Positions 53,298 to 62,550 of a stretch of DNA of 64,000 nucleotides are shown piece after piece (position 1 is the stretch's first letter; each line of letters opens with the position of its first letter). The stretch spans positions 624,775 through 688,774 of the forward strand of contig NZ_DJJS01000007.1 of the NCBI RefSeq assembly GCF_002434265.1. Direction: 5' to 3'. Source of the DNA: Pseudomonas sp. UBA6562. Its GTDB lineage: Bacteria > Pseudomonadota > Gammaproteobacteria > Pseudomonadales > Pseudomonadaceae. A program made the translations under genes and the position numbers. The notes beneath the pieces were generated by a model. The model was not told where the DNA came from. It did not search any database and saw only the letters and a list, made by a program, of their open reading frames with translations.

Positions 53298-53807
53298 GTG
53301 AACAGCGACACCCCCCGCATCGACATCGTCCCCCTGAGCGAAACCCACCTGACCGGCATCACCGCGCTGTACCACGAGCCAGCGGTGTGCCGACAAGTGC
53401 TGCAAATGCCCTACCAGTCCACCGAAGTCTGGCGCCAACGGTTGGCGGCGAGCAGTGAACGGCGTGTCCAGCTGGTGGCGCTGCACCAAGGCGAGGTCAT
53501 TGGCAACATCAGCCTGGAGCAGTCACCACGCATCCGCCAAAGCCATGTCGGTGGCTTGGGCATGAGCGTAGCTAAGGCCTGGCAAGGGCAAGGAATCGGA
53601 TCGCGGTTGTTGCAGACGGCGCTGTCGATTGCCGACGACTGGATGAACCTGCGCCGCGTAGAACTGACGGTATTCGCCGATAACGAACCGGCTATGGCCC
53701 TCTACCGCAAGTTCGGCTTCGAGGTGGAAGGTCGCTTGCGCGACTACGCCGTACGCGACGGTATCTACGTGGACGCCTTGAGCATGGCGCGCCTGCGCGC
53801 TCGATGA
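53298..53807 (+). CDS. GNAT family N-acetyltransferase
   Basis: A 169-residue acetyltransferase. The acetyl-CoA loop is VAKAWQGQGIGSRLL (Q-x-x-G-I-G), and the C-terminal YRKFGFEVEGRLRDYA is typical of RimJ/RimL-like members. GTG 53298 was chosen because AAGGA lies 8 bases ahead; ATG 53277 and 53289 are in frame and possible. It is divergent from the HhH gene. The substrate is unknown. Confidence 0.8.
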   Translation: MNSDTPRIDIVPLSETHLTGITALYHEPAVCRQVLQMPYQSTEVWRQRLAASSERRVQLVALHQGEVIGNISLEQSPRIRQSHVGGLGMSVAKAWQGQGIGSRLLQTALSIADDWMNLRRVELTVFADNEPAMALYRKFGFEVEGRLRDYAVRDGIYVDALSMARLRAR

Positions 53808-53850
53808 TGCCCAGTGCGGGACGCCGACGGCGCTCCCTGCCCTATGCCGC

Positions 53851-54288
53851 TCAACCTCGGCACTCACCCTGCTGCGCCGACAACGGCACGTCGAACACCT
53901 TGTCGAAGGCCCACTGGAACGCGAACGCATAGACGAAGAAGAAAGCGAACAGCGCCAGGTTGGTCAGCAGCGCTTGCCATAGACCGATCTCCAACCAGAA
54001 CGCCACCAGAGGCAGCAGCAACAGCACCAGGCCGCCTTCGAATCCCAGCGCGTGCAGCAAGCGGCGCCACAGCGTGCGCTGACGCTGGGCGCGACTGGCT
54101 TCCCAGCGTTCGAACGCCCAGTTGAAGGCCATGTTCCAGCTCAGGGCGATACCCGACATCAGGAGCGACAGCACCGTGGAATGCGCCATGCCAGTGTCGA
54201 ACAGGAACGCCAGGGCCGGCGCCACGCAGGCCACGGCTATGACTTCGTAGAGGATGGCTTGGACGATCTTGCGGGCCTTGCCTTGCAT
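53851..54288 (-). CDS. PACE efflux transporter
   Basis: A 145-residue membrane protein with four predicted helices in two BTP (bacterial transmembrane pair) units: VQAILYEVIAVACVAPALAF and a second pair near residues 85-135 (GFEGGLVLLLLPLVAFWLEI). PACE proteins export biocides such as chlorhexidine and polyamine-type substrates using the proton gradient. AAGGAA lies ahead of ATG 54288; the longer frame upstream is not conserved. Confidence 0.85.
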   Translation of the reverse strand: MQGKARKIVQAILYEVIAVACVAPALAFLFDTGMAHSTVLSLLMSGIALSWNMAFNWAFERWEASRAQRQRTLWRRLLHALGFEGGLVLLLLPLVAFWLEIGLWQALLTNLALFAFFFVYAFAFQWAFDKVFDVPLSAQQGECRG

Positions 54289-54459
54289 GGGAAATTCCTT
54301 GGCGGTGGCCGTTGAGGTTGTAGCGTGGTGAGGCTTTAGAGGCAAGAACGGCCTGTTCGGTGTGCGTCAATCAAGGGGCACGCTGTCCCTCGTCCAGCCC
54401 CATTGTGCTCAGGCCGAGGCGCCCATACGGGATAAAGCGCCTCTTACGGCAAGAGCACG

Positions 54460-55146
54460 TCACTCGATCCGTCTCAAGGCATCCAAATGCCAGTACTCGG
54501 CAGCCAACTCGTCGGCCAACTGTCGCGCCCGTCCCAGCCGCACCGGCGCCCGCTCGATGTCCACCAGCACACTGGCACACGGCAACGGCGCCAAGGCCTG
54601 CCAGCGCTGCAAACGGCCGTCGGTGAAGACGAAGCAGCGCTGCACTTCGGCCGGATGCTGGCGTGCGCGTGCGACCAGCCACTCGCGGGCCTGCGCCAGC
54701 GCCGCCAACAGCGGCGTGCCACCACCGGCGCCGAGCGCCTGCAACCAAGGCTGCAAGGCTGCGGAGGCCTTGAGGCCATGGCGCTGCCAGCGCGGCTCGC
54801 GGCCACTGGCGGTCAGCAGGGTAAGACGGGCGCGTTGCCGATAGGCTTGGTCGAACATCTGCGCCAGCAGCCCTTTGCACTCGGCCAAGGCACCGTGGCG
54901 ACGGGTCGAGCCCGAGGCATCGACGATCACCAGCCACAGCTCCGGGCCTTGGCCCTGGCGCTGTTGCCAGCTCAGGTCGCGACGCTGCCTGGGCCGGCCT
55001 TTGAGCAAGGTGGGCACCCAGGCCACGCGGCCCTCGCCGGCGCTACGCGCCTTGCCACGGGGCGTGCCGACCAAGCGCCCCGGTCGAGGTCGAGCATCCA
55101 CCGCATGGGCGCCACGCGCGCGGATGCTCAGGGCTTTTTTGCCCAA
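54460..55146 (-). CDS. VWA-domain protein, magnesium-chelatase subunit D-like (cobaltochelatase partner)
   Basis: A 228-residue protein with a von Willebrand A domain (about 70-225). The MIDAS motif is VIVDASGST, followed by GGGTPLLAALAQA and VFTDGRLQRW. The basic N-terminal tail (RPGRLVGTPRGKARS) is like the linker of ChlD/BchD. It is short compared with full ChlD because the AAA part is a separate gene, with which it overlaps by 19 bases. The start is a TTG with GAGGTG ahead. It probably acts with CobN in cobalt insertion. Confidence 0.75.
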   Translation of the reverse strand: MGKKALSIRARGAHAVDARPRPGRLVGTPRGKARSAGEGRVAWVPTLLKGRPRQRRDLSWQQRQGQGPELWLVIVDASGSTRRHGALAECKGLLAQMFDQAYRQRARLTLLTASGREPRWQRHGLKASAALQPWLQALGAGGGTPLLAALAQAREWLVARARQHPAEVQRCFVFTDGRLQRWQALAPLPCASVLVDIERAPVRLGRARQLADELAAEYWHLDALRRIE

Positions 55147-56138
55147 TTCGGCACCTCGCGCCGGGCGCCGCCGTTCACGGCTTGCGGCGGCAACGCGCCC
55201 CAGTCGCCGTGTCCTGCCTGCGGTTCGTCGGCCTGGCCGGCAGGCGGCGGTGGTGCGTTGGGCGCCTGTTCGGGCGCCGATTGCCGGCGCCGATGCCGCA
55301 GGGCGAATTCGGCCACCGCCTGGATATCCTCATCAGCGATCTGGCTGGCGCCACGCCAAGCAGCGTGGGCACGGGCCGCACGCAGCCAGACCAAGTCTGC
55401 GCGCAGGCCGTCCACGCCGGCGGCGAAGCACTGGGCGGCGATGTTGGCCAGGGACGCGTCGTCCAGCTCGATCTGCGCCAATGCCGCCCGAGCGGCCTGG
55501 CAGCGCTCGCGCAACTGCGCCTGCGCCGCCTCCCACTGGGCGCTGAAACCTTGCGGGTCGGCGTCGAAGGCCAGCCGCCGGCGAATGATCTGCTGGCGCG
55601 CCTCGGGCGCGGGCGAGCCGTCGAGCAGCACGTTCAAGCCGAAGCGGTCGAGCAGTTGCGGGCGCAACTCGCCCTCTTCCGGGTTCATGGTGCCGATCAG
55701 TACGAAGCGCGCCGAATGGCGGTGGGAGATCCCGTCGCGCTCGACCCGATTGACGCCACTGGCGGCCACATCCAGCAGCAGATCCACCAAGGCGTCGGGC
55801 AACAGGTTGACCTCGTCGACGTACAGCACCCCACCATCGGCCCGAGCCAGCACGCCAGGCGAGAACTGCGTCTTGCCCTGCCCCAAAGCCGCATCGAGGT
55901 CGAGGGTGCCGACCAGGCGCTCTTCGCTGGCGCCCAGGGGCAAGGTGACGAAGGGGCCGTCATCGAGCAACGCCGCCAGACCACGCGCCAGTGTACTTTT
56001 GGCCATGCCGCGCGGGCCTTCGATCAGTACGCCGCCGATCTGCGGGTCGATGGCGGTCAGGCACAGCGCCAGCTTCAGGTCGTCGGCGCCGACCACGGCG
56101 GCCAGCGGGAACTGCACGGGTTCGGTCATATCAGGCAT
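55128..56138 (-). CDS. AAA ATPase, magnesium-chelatase subunit I-like (cobaltochelatase partner)
   Basis: A 336-residue AAA+ ATPase of the ChlI/BchI class. The Walker A motif is GPRGMAKST, Walker B GVLYVDEVNLL, sensor 1 IGTMNPEEG, and the arginine finger region LLDRFGLNV. In this operon it stands in place of CobS. It overlaps cobN by 8 bases and the VWA gene by 19 bases. ATP hydrolysis is expected to drive cobalt insertion into hydrogenobyrinic acid diamide by CobN. Confidence 0.85.
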   Translation of the reverse strand: MPDMTEPVQFPLAAVVGADDLKLALCLTAIDPQIGGVLIEGPRGMAKSTLARGLAALLDDGPFVTLPLGASEERLVGTLDLDAALGQGKTQFSPGVLARADGGVLYVDEVNLLPDALVDLLLDVAASGVNRVERDGISHRHSARFVLIGTMNPEEGELRPQLLDRFGLNVLLDGSPAPEARQQIIRRRLAFDADPQGFSAQWEAAQAQLRERCQAARAALAQIELDDASLANIAAQCFAAGVDGLRADLVWLRAARAHAAWRGASQIADEDIQAVAEFALRHRRRQSAPEQAPNAPPPPAGQADEPQAGHGDWGALPPQAVNGGARREVPNWAKKP

Positions 56139-59100
56139 CTTCCTCGCCTTCGAGCAAATGGGATTCGAGCGCTTCGCGGTACTCGCCCGGCGCCTGCCAC
56201 AGTCCGCGCTGCTGCGCTTCGAGCAGGCGCTCGGTGAGGTCGCGCAGGGCTTCGGGGTTATGTTCGCGCATGAAGTCGCGGGTGGCCGGGTCGAGTACGT
56301 AGGCGTCGGCCAGGGATTGGTAGTGGTGGTCGTCGACTAGGTGCGTGGTGGCGTCGAAGGCGAACAGGTTGTCCACCGTCGCGGCCATCTCGAAGGCGCC
56401 TTTATAGCCGTGCCGCTTCACCCCATCGATCCACTTGGGGTTGAGCGCACGGGCGCGGACCACCCGGTTGAGCTCTTCCTTGAGGGTGCGGATGCGTGGC
56501 CGGTCGACCTGGCTATGGTCGCCGTGGTAGCTCGCCACCTGGGTTTGCGCCAGGGTTTCCGCAGCCGCCAGCATGCCGCCCTGGAACTGGTAGTAGTCGT
56601 TGGAATCGAGCAGGTCGTGCTCGTGGTTGTCCTGGTTCTGCACCACCGCCTGCACCTGGCTCAGACGCTGGGCGAACTGCGCGCGCGCCGGGGTGCCTTC
56701 GTCCTGGCCGCCGTAGGCGTAGCTGCCGTGGTTGAGGTAGACCTGGGCGAGGTCCTCGCGTTTTTGCCACAGGCGCCCGTCGATGGCGTTCTGCACCCCT
56801 GCGCCATAGGCTCCGGGTTTAGCGCCAAACACTCGCCAGCCGGCTTCACGGGCGGCTTGCTCGGCGTCGACGCCCTTGGCCAGCAGCGCGCTGCGCTCGG
56901 CGCGTACGCGGGCGGCCAGGGGGTTCAAGTCGTCGGGTTCGTCCAGAGCGGCGACGGCCTGCACGGCGGCATCGAACAAGCGGATGAGGTTGCCGAAGGC
57001 GTCGCGGAAAAAGCCCGATACGCGCAGGGTCACGTCCACCCGCGGGCGGTCGAGCACGCTTACCGGCAGAATCTCGAAGTCGTCGACCCGCTGCGAGCCG
57101 CTGGCCCACACCGGGCGCACGCCCATCAGCGCCATGGCCTGGGCGATGTCGTCGCCGCCGGTGCGCATGGTCGCCGTGCCCCATACCGACAGGCCGAGCT
57201 GGCGCAGGTGGTCGCCGTGGTCCTGCAGGTGCCGTTCGAGCAGCAGGCTGGCCGAGGCGAAGCCCAGGCGCCAGGCCGTGGTGGTGGGCAGGTTGCGCAC
57301 GTCCACGGTGTAGAAATTGCGCCCGGTGGGCAGCACGTCCAGGCGCCCGCGGCTTGGCGCACCGCTGGGCCCTGCGGGCACGAAGCGCCCGCTCAGAGCG
57401 GCCAGCAGGCCTTGCAGCTCGGCCTCGCCACACCCATCCAGCGCTGGGGCTATTTGCCTCAGCAGACCGTCGAGCACGGCGTGCACCGGCTGCCAGGCAG
57501 GTTCGGCCGGCACGGCCAAGGTGCCGGCCAGGGCCGCCTCGATCAGCGCCAGGGCATGCAGCTCCAGGCGCTCGCGGGTGTCGCCATGGGTGCGCCAGAG
57601 GCTGTCGTCGACGCCCAGCAGGCATGCGGGCTTGGCGCCGTGCCAAGGCTCGCCGAGGTCGCAGTCCAGGGGATCGAAGCCCAGCGCCAGGGCCTTGGCC
57701 AAAGCCCGCAGCAGGCTGGCGTTGGCGCCTTGGCCGTCACCGCGCTCCACGCGCAGCAGGGCCAGCAGGGTATCGCGGCGCAAGCGGCCTTCGGGCGACT
57801 GGCCGAACACGTGCAGGCCGTCGCGGATCTGCGATTCCTTCAGGTCGCACAGGTAGGTGTCCAGGCGTGGCAGCCAGAGCGCGGCGTCGTCCAGCTGGCC
57901 TTCGAGCTGCAGTTCGCGGTCGATGTGGTTGGCTTTGACCAGTTCCAGAATCTCGCGCTGCAGTTCGCGGGCACGGCGTGGGTCGAGCAGTTGCGCTTCG
58001 TAGTACTCGTCGGCCAGGCGTTCGAGGTGGCGCAGCGGTCCGTAGGTTTCGGCGCGGGTCAGCGGCGGCATCAGGTGGTCGATGATCACCGCCTGGGTCC
58101 GGCGCTTGGCCTGGGCACCTTCGCCCGGATCGTTGACGATGAAGGGGTAGACGTTGGGCATCGGCCCGAGCAGCGCATCGGGCCAGCACTCGGCCGACAG
58201 CCCCACGCCTTTGCCCGGCAGCCATTCCAGGTTGCCGTGTTTGCCGACGTGGATCAGCGCGTCGGCGCCATAGGCGTGGCGCAGCCAGAAGTAGAACGCG
58301 AGATAACCGTGCGGCGGCACCAGATCGGGGTCGTGGTAGACCGCGCTGGGGTCGAGCTGGTAGCCCCGGGCTGGCTGGATGCCGACGAAGGTCGAACCGA
58401 AGCGCAGGCCGGCGACCATCATGCGCCCGGCACGGCACATCGGGTCCTGTTCGGGCGGGCCCCAGCGCTCCAGTACCGCCTGGCGGTTGCTCGGCGGCAG
58501 ACGGGCGAAGGCTTGCTGGTAGTCCTCCAAGCTCAGGCTCTGGGCGCAAGGGCGCTGGTCCAGGTGGTCGAGGTCGTTGGTCACGCCGCCCAGCAAGGCT
58601 TGGATCAACGCAGTGCCGGTCTCTGGCAACGCCTCTACCGGATAGCCCTGGTCGGCCAGGGCTTGCAGGATGTTCAGCGCCGCGCCCGGCGTATCCAGAC
58701 CCACGCCGTTGCCGATGCGACCGTCGCGGGTCGGGTAGTTGGCCAATACCAGGGCGATGCGTTTCTGCGCGTTGGGCAGGCGCGCCAGGACCACCCAGCG
58801 GCGCGCCAGCTCGGCGACGAAATCCATGCGTTCGGGATGCGCGCGGTAGCAAACCACATCGGCCTGGCTGCGCTCGCTGCGCCAGGCCAGGTCCTTGAAG
58901 CTGATCGGGCGGGTGATGACGCGTCCGTCCAGTTCAGGCAGAACGATGTGCATGGCCAGGTCGCGGGCGCCCAGGCCTTGCTCGTTGGCTTCCCAAGCCG
59001 GCTGGTTGTCCTGGGCGCAGATCGCTTGCAGCACTGGCACGTCGCGACGCAACGGGCGCAGGTTGGGCCGTTCCGGGCTCGACAGGGCGAAACCGGTGGT

Positions 59101-59892
59101 GTTGACGATCACCTCGGCGTCGACTTCGTCCATCCAGTGCTGCACCTGGGCCAGGCACTCGGGCTCCTTGAGGCTGGCGACCGCGATGGGCAGCGGGTTG
59201 AGGCCGGCCGCTCGCAAACGTTCGCAGAACACATCGAGAAACGCGGTGTTGGCCGCCTGCAAGTGCGAGCGGTAGAACAGCAGCGGCGCCACCGGCCACT
59301 CCGGCTGCCACTGCGCATACCAGTCCTGCAACGTGGCGCTGGCCACCTGAGGGTGGTAGACACTGGTGCGCGGCAAGGGCTGCGGCTCCTGCCAGGGGTA
59401 GTCGCGGCCCAACCAGGTGCTGGCCAGGCAGTTGAACAGGTTCAAGGCGTTGGCCTTGCCGCCCTGGCGCAGGTAGTGCCAGAGCCGCTCGGCGCGGGCG
59501 TCGCGCACGCTGCCCAGATCGGTCAGCTCGGGGTCGGGGCGGTCGTCCCCCGGTACCAGGATCAGCTCCACACCGCGCTCGGCCAGTTGCACCAACTGTT
59601 CGATGCCGTAACGCCAATAACCCACACCCCCGTGCAGCGACAGCAGGATGACCTTGGCGTGGCGCAGCACCTCGTCGACGTACAGGTCGACCGAGGCGTG
59701 GTTCTGCACTTGCATGGGGTTGGCCAGGCGGACGCTGGGGAAGTCCGCCGGCAGGTGCTCGAGCGTATCGGCCAACAGCGCCAGGTGCGAATCGCCGCTG
59801 CACAGGATCACCAGCTCGGCCGGGGTCTGACCCAGATCGGCGATGCTGTCGTCCGGCACGAAGCCGCCGGGCTGGGTACGCAACAGGTGCAT
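56131..59892 (-). CDS. cobN: Cobaltochelatase subunit CobN
   Basis: A 1253-residue cobaltochelatase large subunit, the right length for aerobic CobN. Typical segments include HVGKHGNLEWLPGKGVGLS and FYSVDVRNLP-like (NFYTVDVRNLP) near 870, then the repeated metal-handling regions toward the C-terminus. CobN inserts Co2+ into hydrogenobyrinic acid a,c-diamide with CobS/CobT or, as here, ChlI/ChlD-type partners. It is 3 bases after cobW and overlaps the AAA gene, all in one riboswitch-controlled operon. Confidence 0.95.
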   Translation of the reverse strand: MHLLRTQPGGFVPDDSIADLGQTPAELVILCSGDSHLALLADTLEHLPADFPSVRLANPMQVQNHASVDLYVDEVLRHAKVILLSLHGGVGYWRYGIEQLVQLAERGVELILVPGDDRPDPELTDLGSVRDARAERLWHYLRQGGKANALNLFNCLASTWLGRDYPWQEPQPLPRTSVYHPQVASATLQDWYAQWQPEWPVAPLLFYRSHLQAANTAFLDVFCERLRAAGLNPLPIAVASLKEPECLAQVQHWMDEVDAEVIVNTTGFALSSPERPNLRPLRRDVPVLQAICAQDNQPAWEANEQGLGARDLAMHIVLPELDGRVITRPISFKDLAWRSERSQADVVCYRAHPERMDFVAELARRWVVLARLPNAQKRIALVLANYPTRDGRIGNGVGLDTPGAALNILQALADQGYPVEALPETGTALIQALLGGVTNDLDHLDQRPCAQSLSLEDYQQAFARLPPSNRQAVLERWGPPEQDPMCRAGRMMVAGLRFGSTFVGIQPARGYQLDPSAVYHDPDLVPPHGYLAFYFWLRHAYGADALIHVGKHGNLEWLPGKGVGLSAECWPDALLGPMPNVYPFIVNDPGEGAQAKRRTQAVIIDHLMPPLTRAETYGPLRHLERLADEYYEAQLLDPRRARELQREILELVKANHIDRELQLEGQLDDAALWLPRLDTYLCDLKESQIRDGLHVFGQSPEGRLRRDTLLALLRVERGDGQGANASLLRALAKALALGFDPLDCDLGEPWHGAKPACLLGVDDSLWRTHGDTRERLELHALALIEAALAGTLAVPAEPAWQPVHAVLDGLLRQIAPALDGCGEAELQGLLAALSGRFVPAGPSGAPSRGRLDVLPTGRNFYTVDVRNLPTTTAWRLGFASASLLLERHLQDHGDHLRQLGLSVWGTATMRTGGDDIAQAMALMGVRPVWASGSQRVDDFEILPVSVLDRPRVDVTLRVSGFFRDAFGNLIRLFDAAVQAVAALDEPDDLNPLAARVRAERSALLAKGVDAEQAAREAGWRVFGAKPGAYGAGVQNAIDGRLWQKREDLAQVYLNHGSYAYGGQDEGTPARAQFAQRLSQVQAVVQNQDNHEHDLLDSNDYYQFQGGMLAAAETLAQTQVASYHGDHSQVDRPRIRTLKEELNRVVRARALNPKWIDGVKRHGYKGAFEMAATVDNLFAFDATTHLVDDHHYQSLADAYVLDPATRDFMREHNPEALRDLTERLLEAQQRGLWQAPGEYREALESHLLEGEEDA

Positions 59893-59895
59893 CGA

Positions 59896-60966
59896 TCAGG
59901 CGCCCAGGGCTTGGCGCAGGCGCGCGCCGAGCTGCTCGGCGTCGAGGTCCTGGCCGATCAGCACCAAGCGGGTGATGCGGGCTTCATCGGCGCGCCACGG
60001 GCGGTCGAAGTGCTTGTCGAAGCGGCTGCCCACGCCTTGGATGAGCAGGCGCATGGGTTTGCCGGGAATGGCGGCGAAGCCTTTGATGCGCAGGATGTCG
60101 TGCTCGGCCACCAGTTGCGCCAGGGCATCGAGCAGCAGGCGCTCGTCGGCTTCGGGCAGCTCCAGGGAGATGGAGTCGAACGCGTCGTGGTCGTGGTCGT
60201 CGTGCTCGCCGTCTTCGTCGTGGTGGGAGTCGTGATGGGTGCGGCGGCCGTCGATGTGCGCCTCAGACTCGGCGCCCACGCCGATCAGCACGTCCAGTGG
60301 CAAGCGACCGCTGCTGGCCTCGATGACCTTGACCGCCGGCGGCAATTCTTCCTGGACTTCGGCGCGCACGCGGGCCAGACCCTCGGCGTCGATCAGGTCG
60401 GCTTTGTTCAGCACCACCAGGTCGGCGCTGGCCAGTTGGTCGGCGAACAGCTCGTGCAGGGGCGATTCGTGGTCGAGGTTGGGGTCGAGCTTGCGCTGGG
60501 CGTCCACTTGGTCGGGATAGGCGGCGAAGGTGCCGGCCGCGACCGCCGGGCTGTCGACCACGGTGATCACCGCGTCGACCGTGCAGGCATTGCGGATTTC
60601 CGGCCACTGGAAGGCTTGCACCAGCGGCTTGGGCAGGGCCAGGCCGCTGGTTTCGATGAGAATGTGGTCCAGGTCGCCGCGGCGCGCCACCAGCTCGCGC
60701 ATGACCGGGAAGAACTCTTCCTGCACCGTGCAGCACAGGCAGCCGTTGGCCAGTTCGAAGACCCGGCCCACCGCCTCCTCTTCCGTACAGCCGATGCTGC
60801 ACTGCTTGAGCAGGTCGCCGTCGATGCCCAACTCGCCGAACTCGTTGACGATGACCGCGATGCGGCGGCCCTGGGCGTTGTCCAGCATGTGCCGGAGCAA
60901 GGTGGTCTTACCCGAGCCGAGGAAGCCGGTGACGATGGTGACGGGAAGCTTGGCCAGTGTTTTCAT
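59896..60966 (-). CDS. cobW: CobW GTPase (cobalamin biosynthesis metallochaperone)
   Basis: A 356-residue G3E GTPase. The Walker A is GFLGSGKTTLL, the metal site CxCC is GCLCC, and the guanine motif NKAD. A His/Asp-rich loop (DSHHDEDGEHDDHDHD) lies near residue 250, consistent with metal binding. CobW is thought to supply Co2+ to CobN. It is the first gene after the leftward cobalamin riboswitch. Confidence 0.93.
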   Translation of the reverse strand: MKTLAKLPVTIVTGFLGSGKTTLLRHMLDNAQGRRIAVIVNEFGELGIDGDLLKQCSIGCTEEEAVGRVFELANGCLCCTVQEEFFPVMRELVARRGDLDHILIETSGLALPKPLVQAFQWPEIRNACTVDAVITVVDSPAVAAGTFAAYPDQVDAQRKLDPNLDHESPLHELFADQLASADLVVLNKADLIDAEGLARVRAEVQEELPPAVKVIEASSGRLPLDVLIGVGAESEAHIDGRRTHHDSHHDEDGEHDDHDHDAFDSISLELPEADERLLLDALAQLVAEHDILRIKGFAAIPGKPMRLLIQGVGSRFDKHFDRPWRADEARITRLVLIGQDLDAEQLGARLRQALGA

Positions 60967-61074
60967 GTCTCAGTGCCCTTGGCAGACGGCGCGGGCATGC
61001 GGGACGATCGCCCGCGGCCGGAGCGGCCAGGCGTGCTCGCCACCGGATCACCCCGCCCGGTTGATGTCGAAAGC

Positions 61075-61255
61075 GTACCGAGGCAGGTCTCCTGGCTCGC
61101 ACCCTGGCCTTGGGGCCGTGCCGATGGCGCCTTCCCGCGTGCGCGCAGTGGCTGTGCCGATCGGCTGGGATGCCTACAGTTGCGGGGGCAGCCGCGGCTC
61201 CACCGCGTTCCCGTCTTAGCTCAGTGGGCGAGGGAAACCATGCCCCCTGAGAACC
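61075..61255 (-). ncRNA. Cobalamin riboswitch controlling cobW-cobN-chlI-chlD
   Basis: On the minus strand the B12 box GCCAGGAGACCTGCC (plus-strand 61081-61096) and the conserved elements GCCACTG...GGGAAGG and CTGCCCCCGCAACTGTA are all present in order. Adenosylcobalamin binding should repress the operon. Its 3' end is about 110 bases before the cobW start. The exact 5' limit is approximate. Confidence 0.88.
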
Positions 61256-61361
61256 TCGAAACGGCAAGGCTACGCAGTGCCCCGCGTGGGGTCAACCGCT
61301 GCCGCCGAGGGGCGGCCGATTGACGGGAATCATGCCCCATGGTTTGCTAGCGCCCTTGCGT

Positions 61362-61562
61362 CAGGTGCCCCTACGGGGTGAAACGGGAAACCGGTGCGTC
61401 ACGGTCTGCAACGGCAGGCCAGACAATGCCGGTGCTGCCCCCGCAACGGTAAGCGAGTCATGCGTCTGCAACACCACTGCGTCGGCGCCAGCCACGTGGG
61501 AAGGTCGACGCGCTCTGGGGAGCCAAGCTCCCGCTCGCAAGCCCGGAGACCGGCCTGGCGTC
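61362..61562 (+). ncRNA. Cobalamin riboswitch controlling cbtB-cbtA-cobE-cobM
   Basis: A full riboswitch on the plus strand: GGTGAAACGGGAAACCGGTG at the 5' side, CTGCCCCCGCAACGGTAA in the middle, CCACTG, CGTGGGAAGG, and the B12 box AAGCCCGGAGACCGGCC at the end. It lies about 100 bases before cbtB. It is back to back with the leftward riboswitch, with roughly 105 bases between. Confidence 0.88.
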
Positions 61563-61664
61563 TCGATCAACCCCCGCGGTGGGCGGGCGCCGTTGCCTGC
61601 ACTTGGCGTGTCCGCGCCGGGGCGACCGTGCGTGACCTGCCGATTCCCAGCCGAGGAACACGTC

Positions 61665-61850
61665 ATGCCGATCACCAGCAGCAAACCCGCCATCAGCCCC
61701 TCCGCCACCCTCAGCCAACGCCTGGTCATCGCCATCGGCGCCGGCCTGTTGGGTCTGAGCCTGGTGTATTTCGCCGGCTTCTCGCACATCGACGCCGTGC
61801 ACAACGCCGCCCACGACACGCGCCACAGCGCAGCCTTCCCCTGCCACTGA
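61665..61850 (+). CDS. cbtB: CbtB cobalt transporter subunit
   Basis: A 61-residue protein with one membrane helix (about 19-40) and a C-terminal histidine-rich tail (HNAAHDTRHSAAFPCH) likely to bind cobalt. CbtB is the small partner of CbtA in cobalamin-riboswitch-controlled cobalt uptake. GAGGAA lies 7 bases before the ATG. The frame is open further upstream, but that part is the riboswitch. Confidence 0.88.
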   Translation: MPITSSKPAISPSATLSQRLVIAIGAGLLGLSLVYFAGFSHIDAVHNAAHDTRHSAAFPCH

Positions 61851-61860
61851 GGACGCCGGC

Positions 61861-62550
61861 ATGCTCACTCGCATCGCCCGCACTGCGGGCTTCAGCGGCT
61901 TGCTCGCCGCGCTGTTGCTGACCCTGCTGCAGAGCTTGTGGGTCAGCCCGTTGATCCTTCAGGCCGAAACCTACGAAAACGCAGCGCCTGCGGCCCAGAC
62001 GCACAGCCATGCCGAGGGCGCTGCCGCCCATGAGCATTCCGCTGAGGCATGGTCGCCCGAGGACGGCTGGCAACGGGTGCTGGCCACCACCGGCGGCAAC
62101 CTGGTCGTAGCCGTAGGCTTTGCCTTGCTGCTGGTAGCGCTGTACAGCCTGCGCGAACCCAATCGCGTCGCCAGTGGCGCGCTTTGGGGCCTGGCAGGCT
62201 TTGCGGTGTTCTGCCTGGCGCCGACCTTGGGCCTGCCGCCCGAGCTGCCCGGCACGGCCGCTGCCGACCTGGCCCAGCGACAGACCTGGTGGATCGGCAC
62301 CGCAGCCGCCACGGCCTGTGGCCTGGCGCTGCTGGCGTTCAGCCGTTCCTGGCTCTTCAAGCTGCTGGGCGCTGCGCTGTTGGTCGTGCCGCACCTGATC
62401 GGCGCTCCGCAACCTGCCGTCCACGAAAGCCTGGCGCCCGAGGCGCTGGCGGCGCAGTTCAAGCTCGCTTCCTGGTTGACCAATGCGGCCTTCTGGGTCG
62501 CCCTGGGCCTGCTCAGCGCCTGGCTGTACCGCCGCGCCGAACGTGCCTGA
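61861..62550 (+). CDS. cbtA: CbtA cobalt transporter
   Basis: A 229-residue membrane protein with about five predicted helices. A His-rich stretch (THSHAEGAAAHEHSAE) after the first helix is suited to metal capture. The CbtA signature of helices follows (GFALLLVALYSLREPN, LWGLAGFAVFCLAPTLGLPP). It starts 11 bases after cbtB and overlaps cobE, so all are co-transcribed. Together CbtA and CbtB are predicted to import Co2+ for corrin synthesis. Confidence 0.9.
   Translation: MLTRIARTAGFSGLLAALLLTLLQSLWVSPLILQAETYENAAPAAQTHSHAEGAAAHEHSAEAWSPEDGWQRVLATTGGNLVVAVGFALLLVALYSLREPNRVASGALWGLAGFAVFCLAPTLGLPPELPGTAAADLAQRQTWWIGTAAATACGLALLAFSRSWLFKLLGAALLVVPHLIGAPQPAVHESLAPEALAAQFKLASWLTNAAFWVALGLLSAWLYRRAERA

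Noticed and set aside
60228..60250. Repeated GTCGTGGT-type bases inside cobW as a regulatory repeat
   Set aside because: They encode the His/Asp-rich loop of CobW, a known feature of the family.
56341..61323. A 1660-codon open frame on the plus strand opposite cobN and cobW
   Set aside because: It is antisense to well-supported genes and riboswitch sequence, has no family resemblance, and such frames are common in GC-rich DNA.
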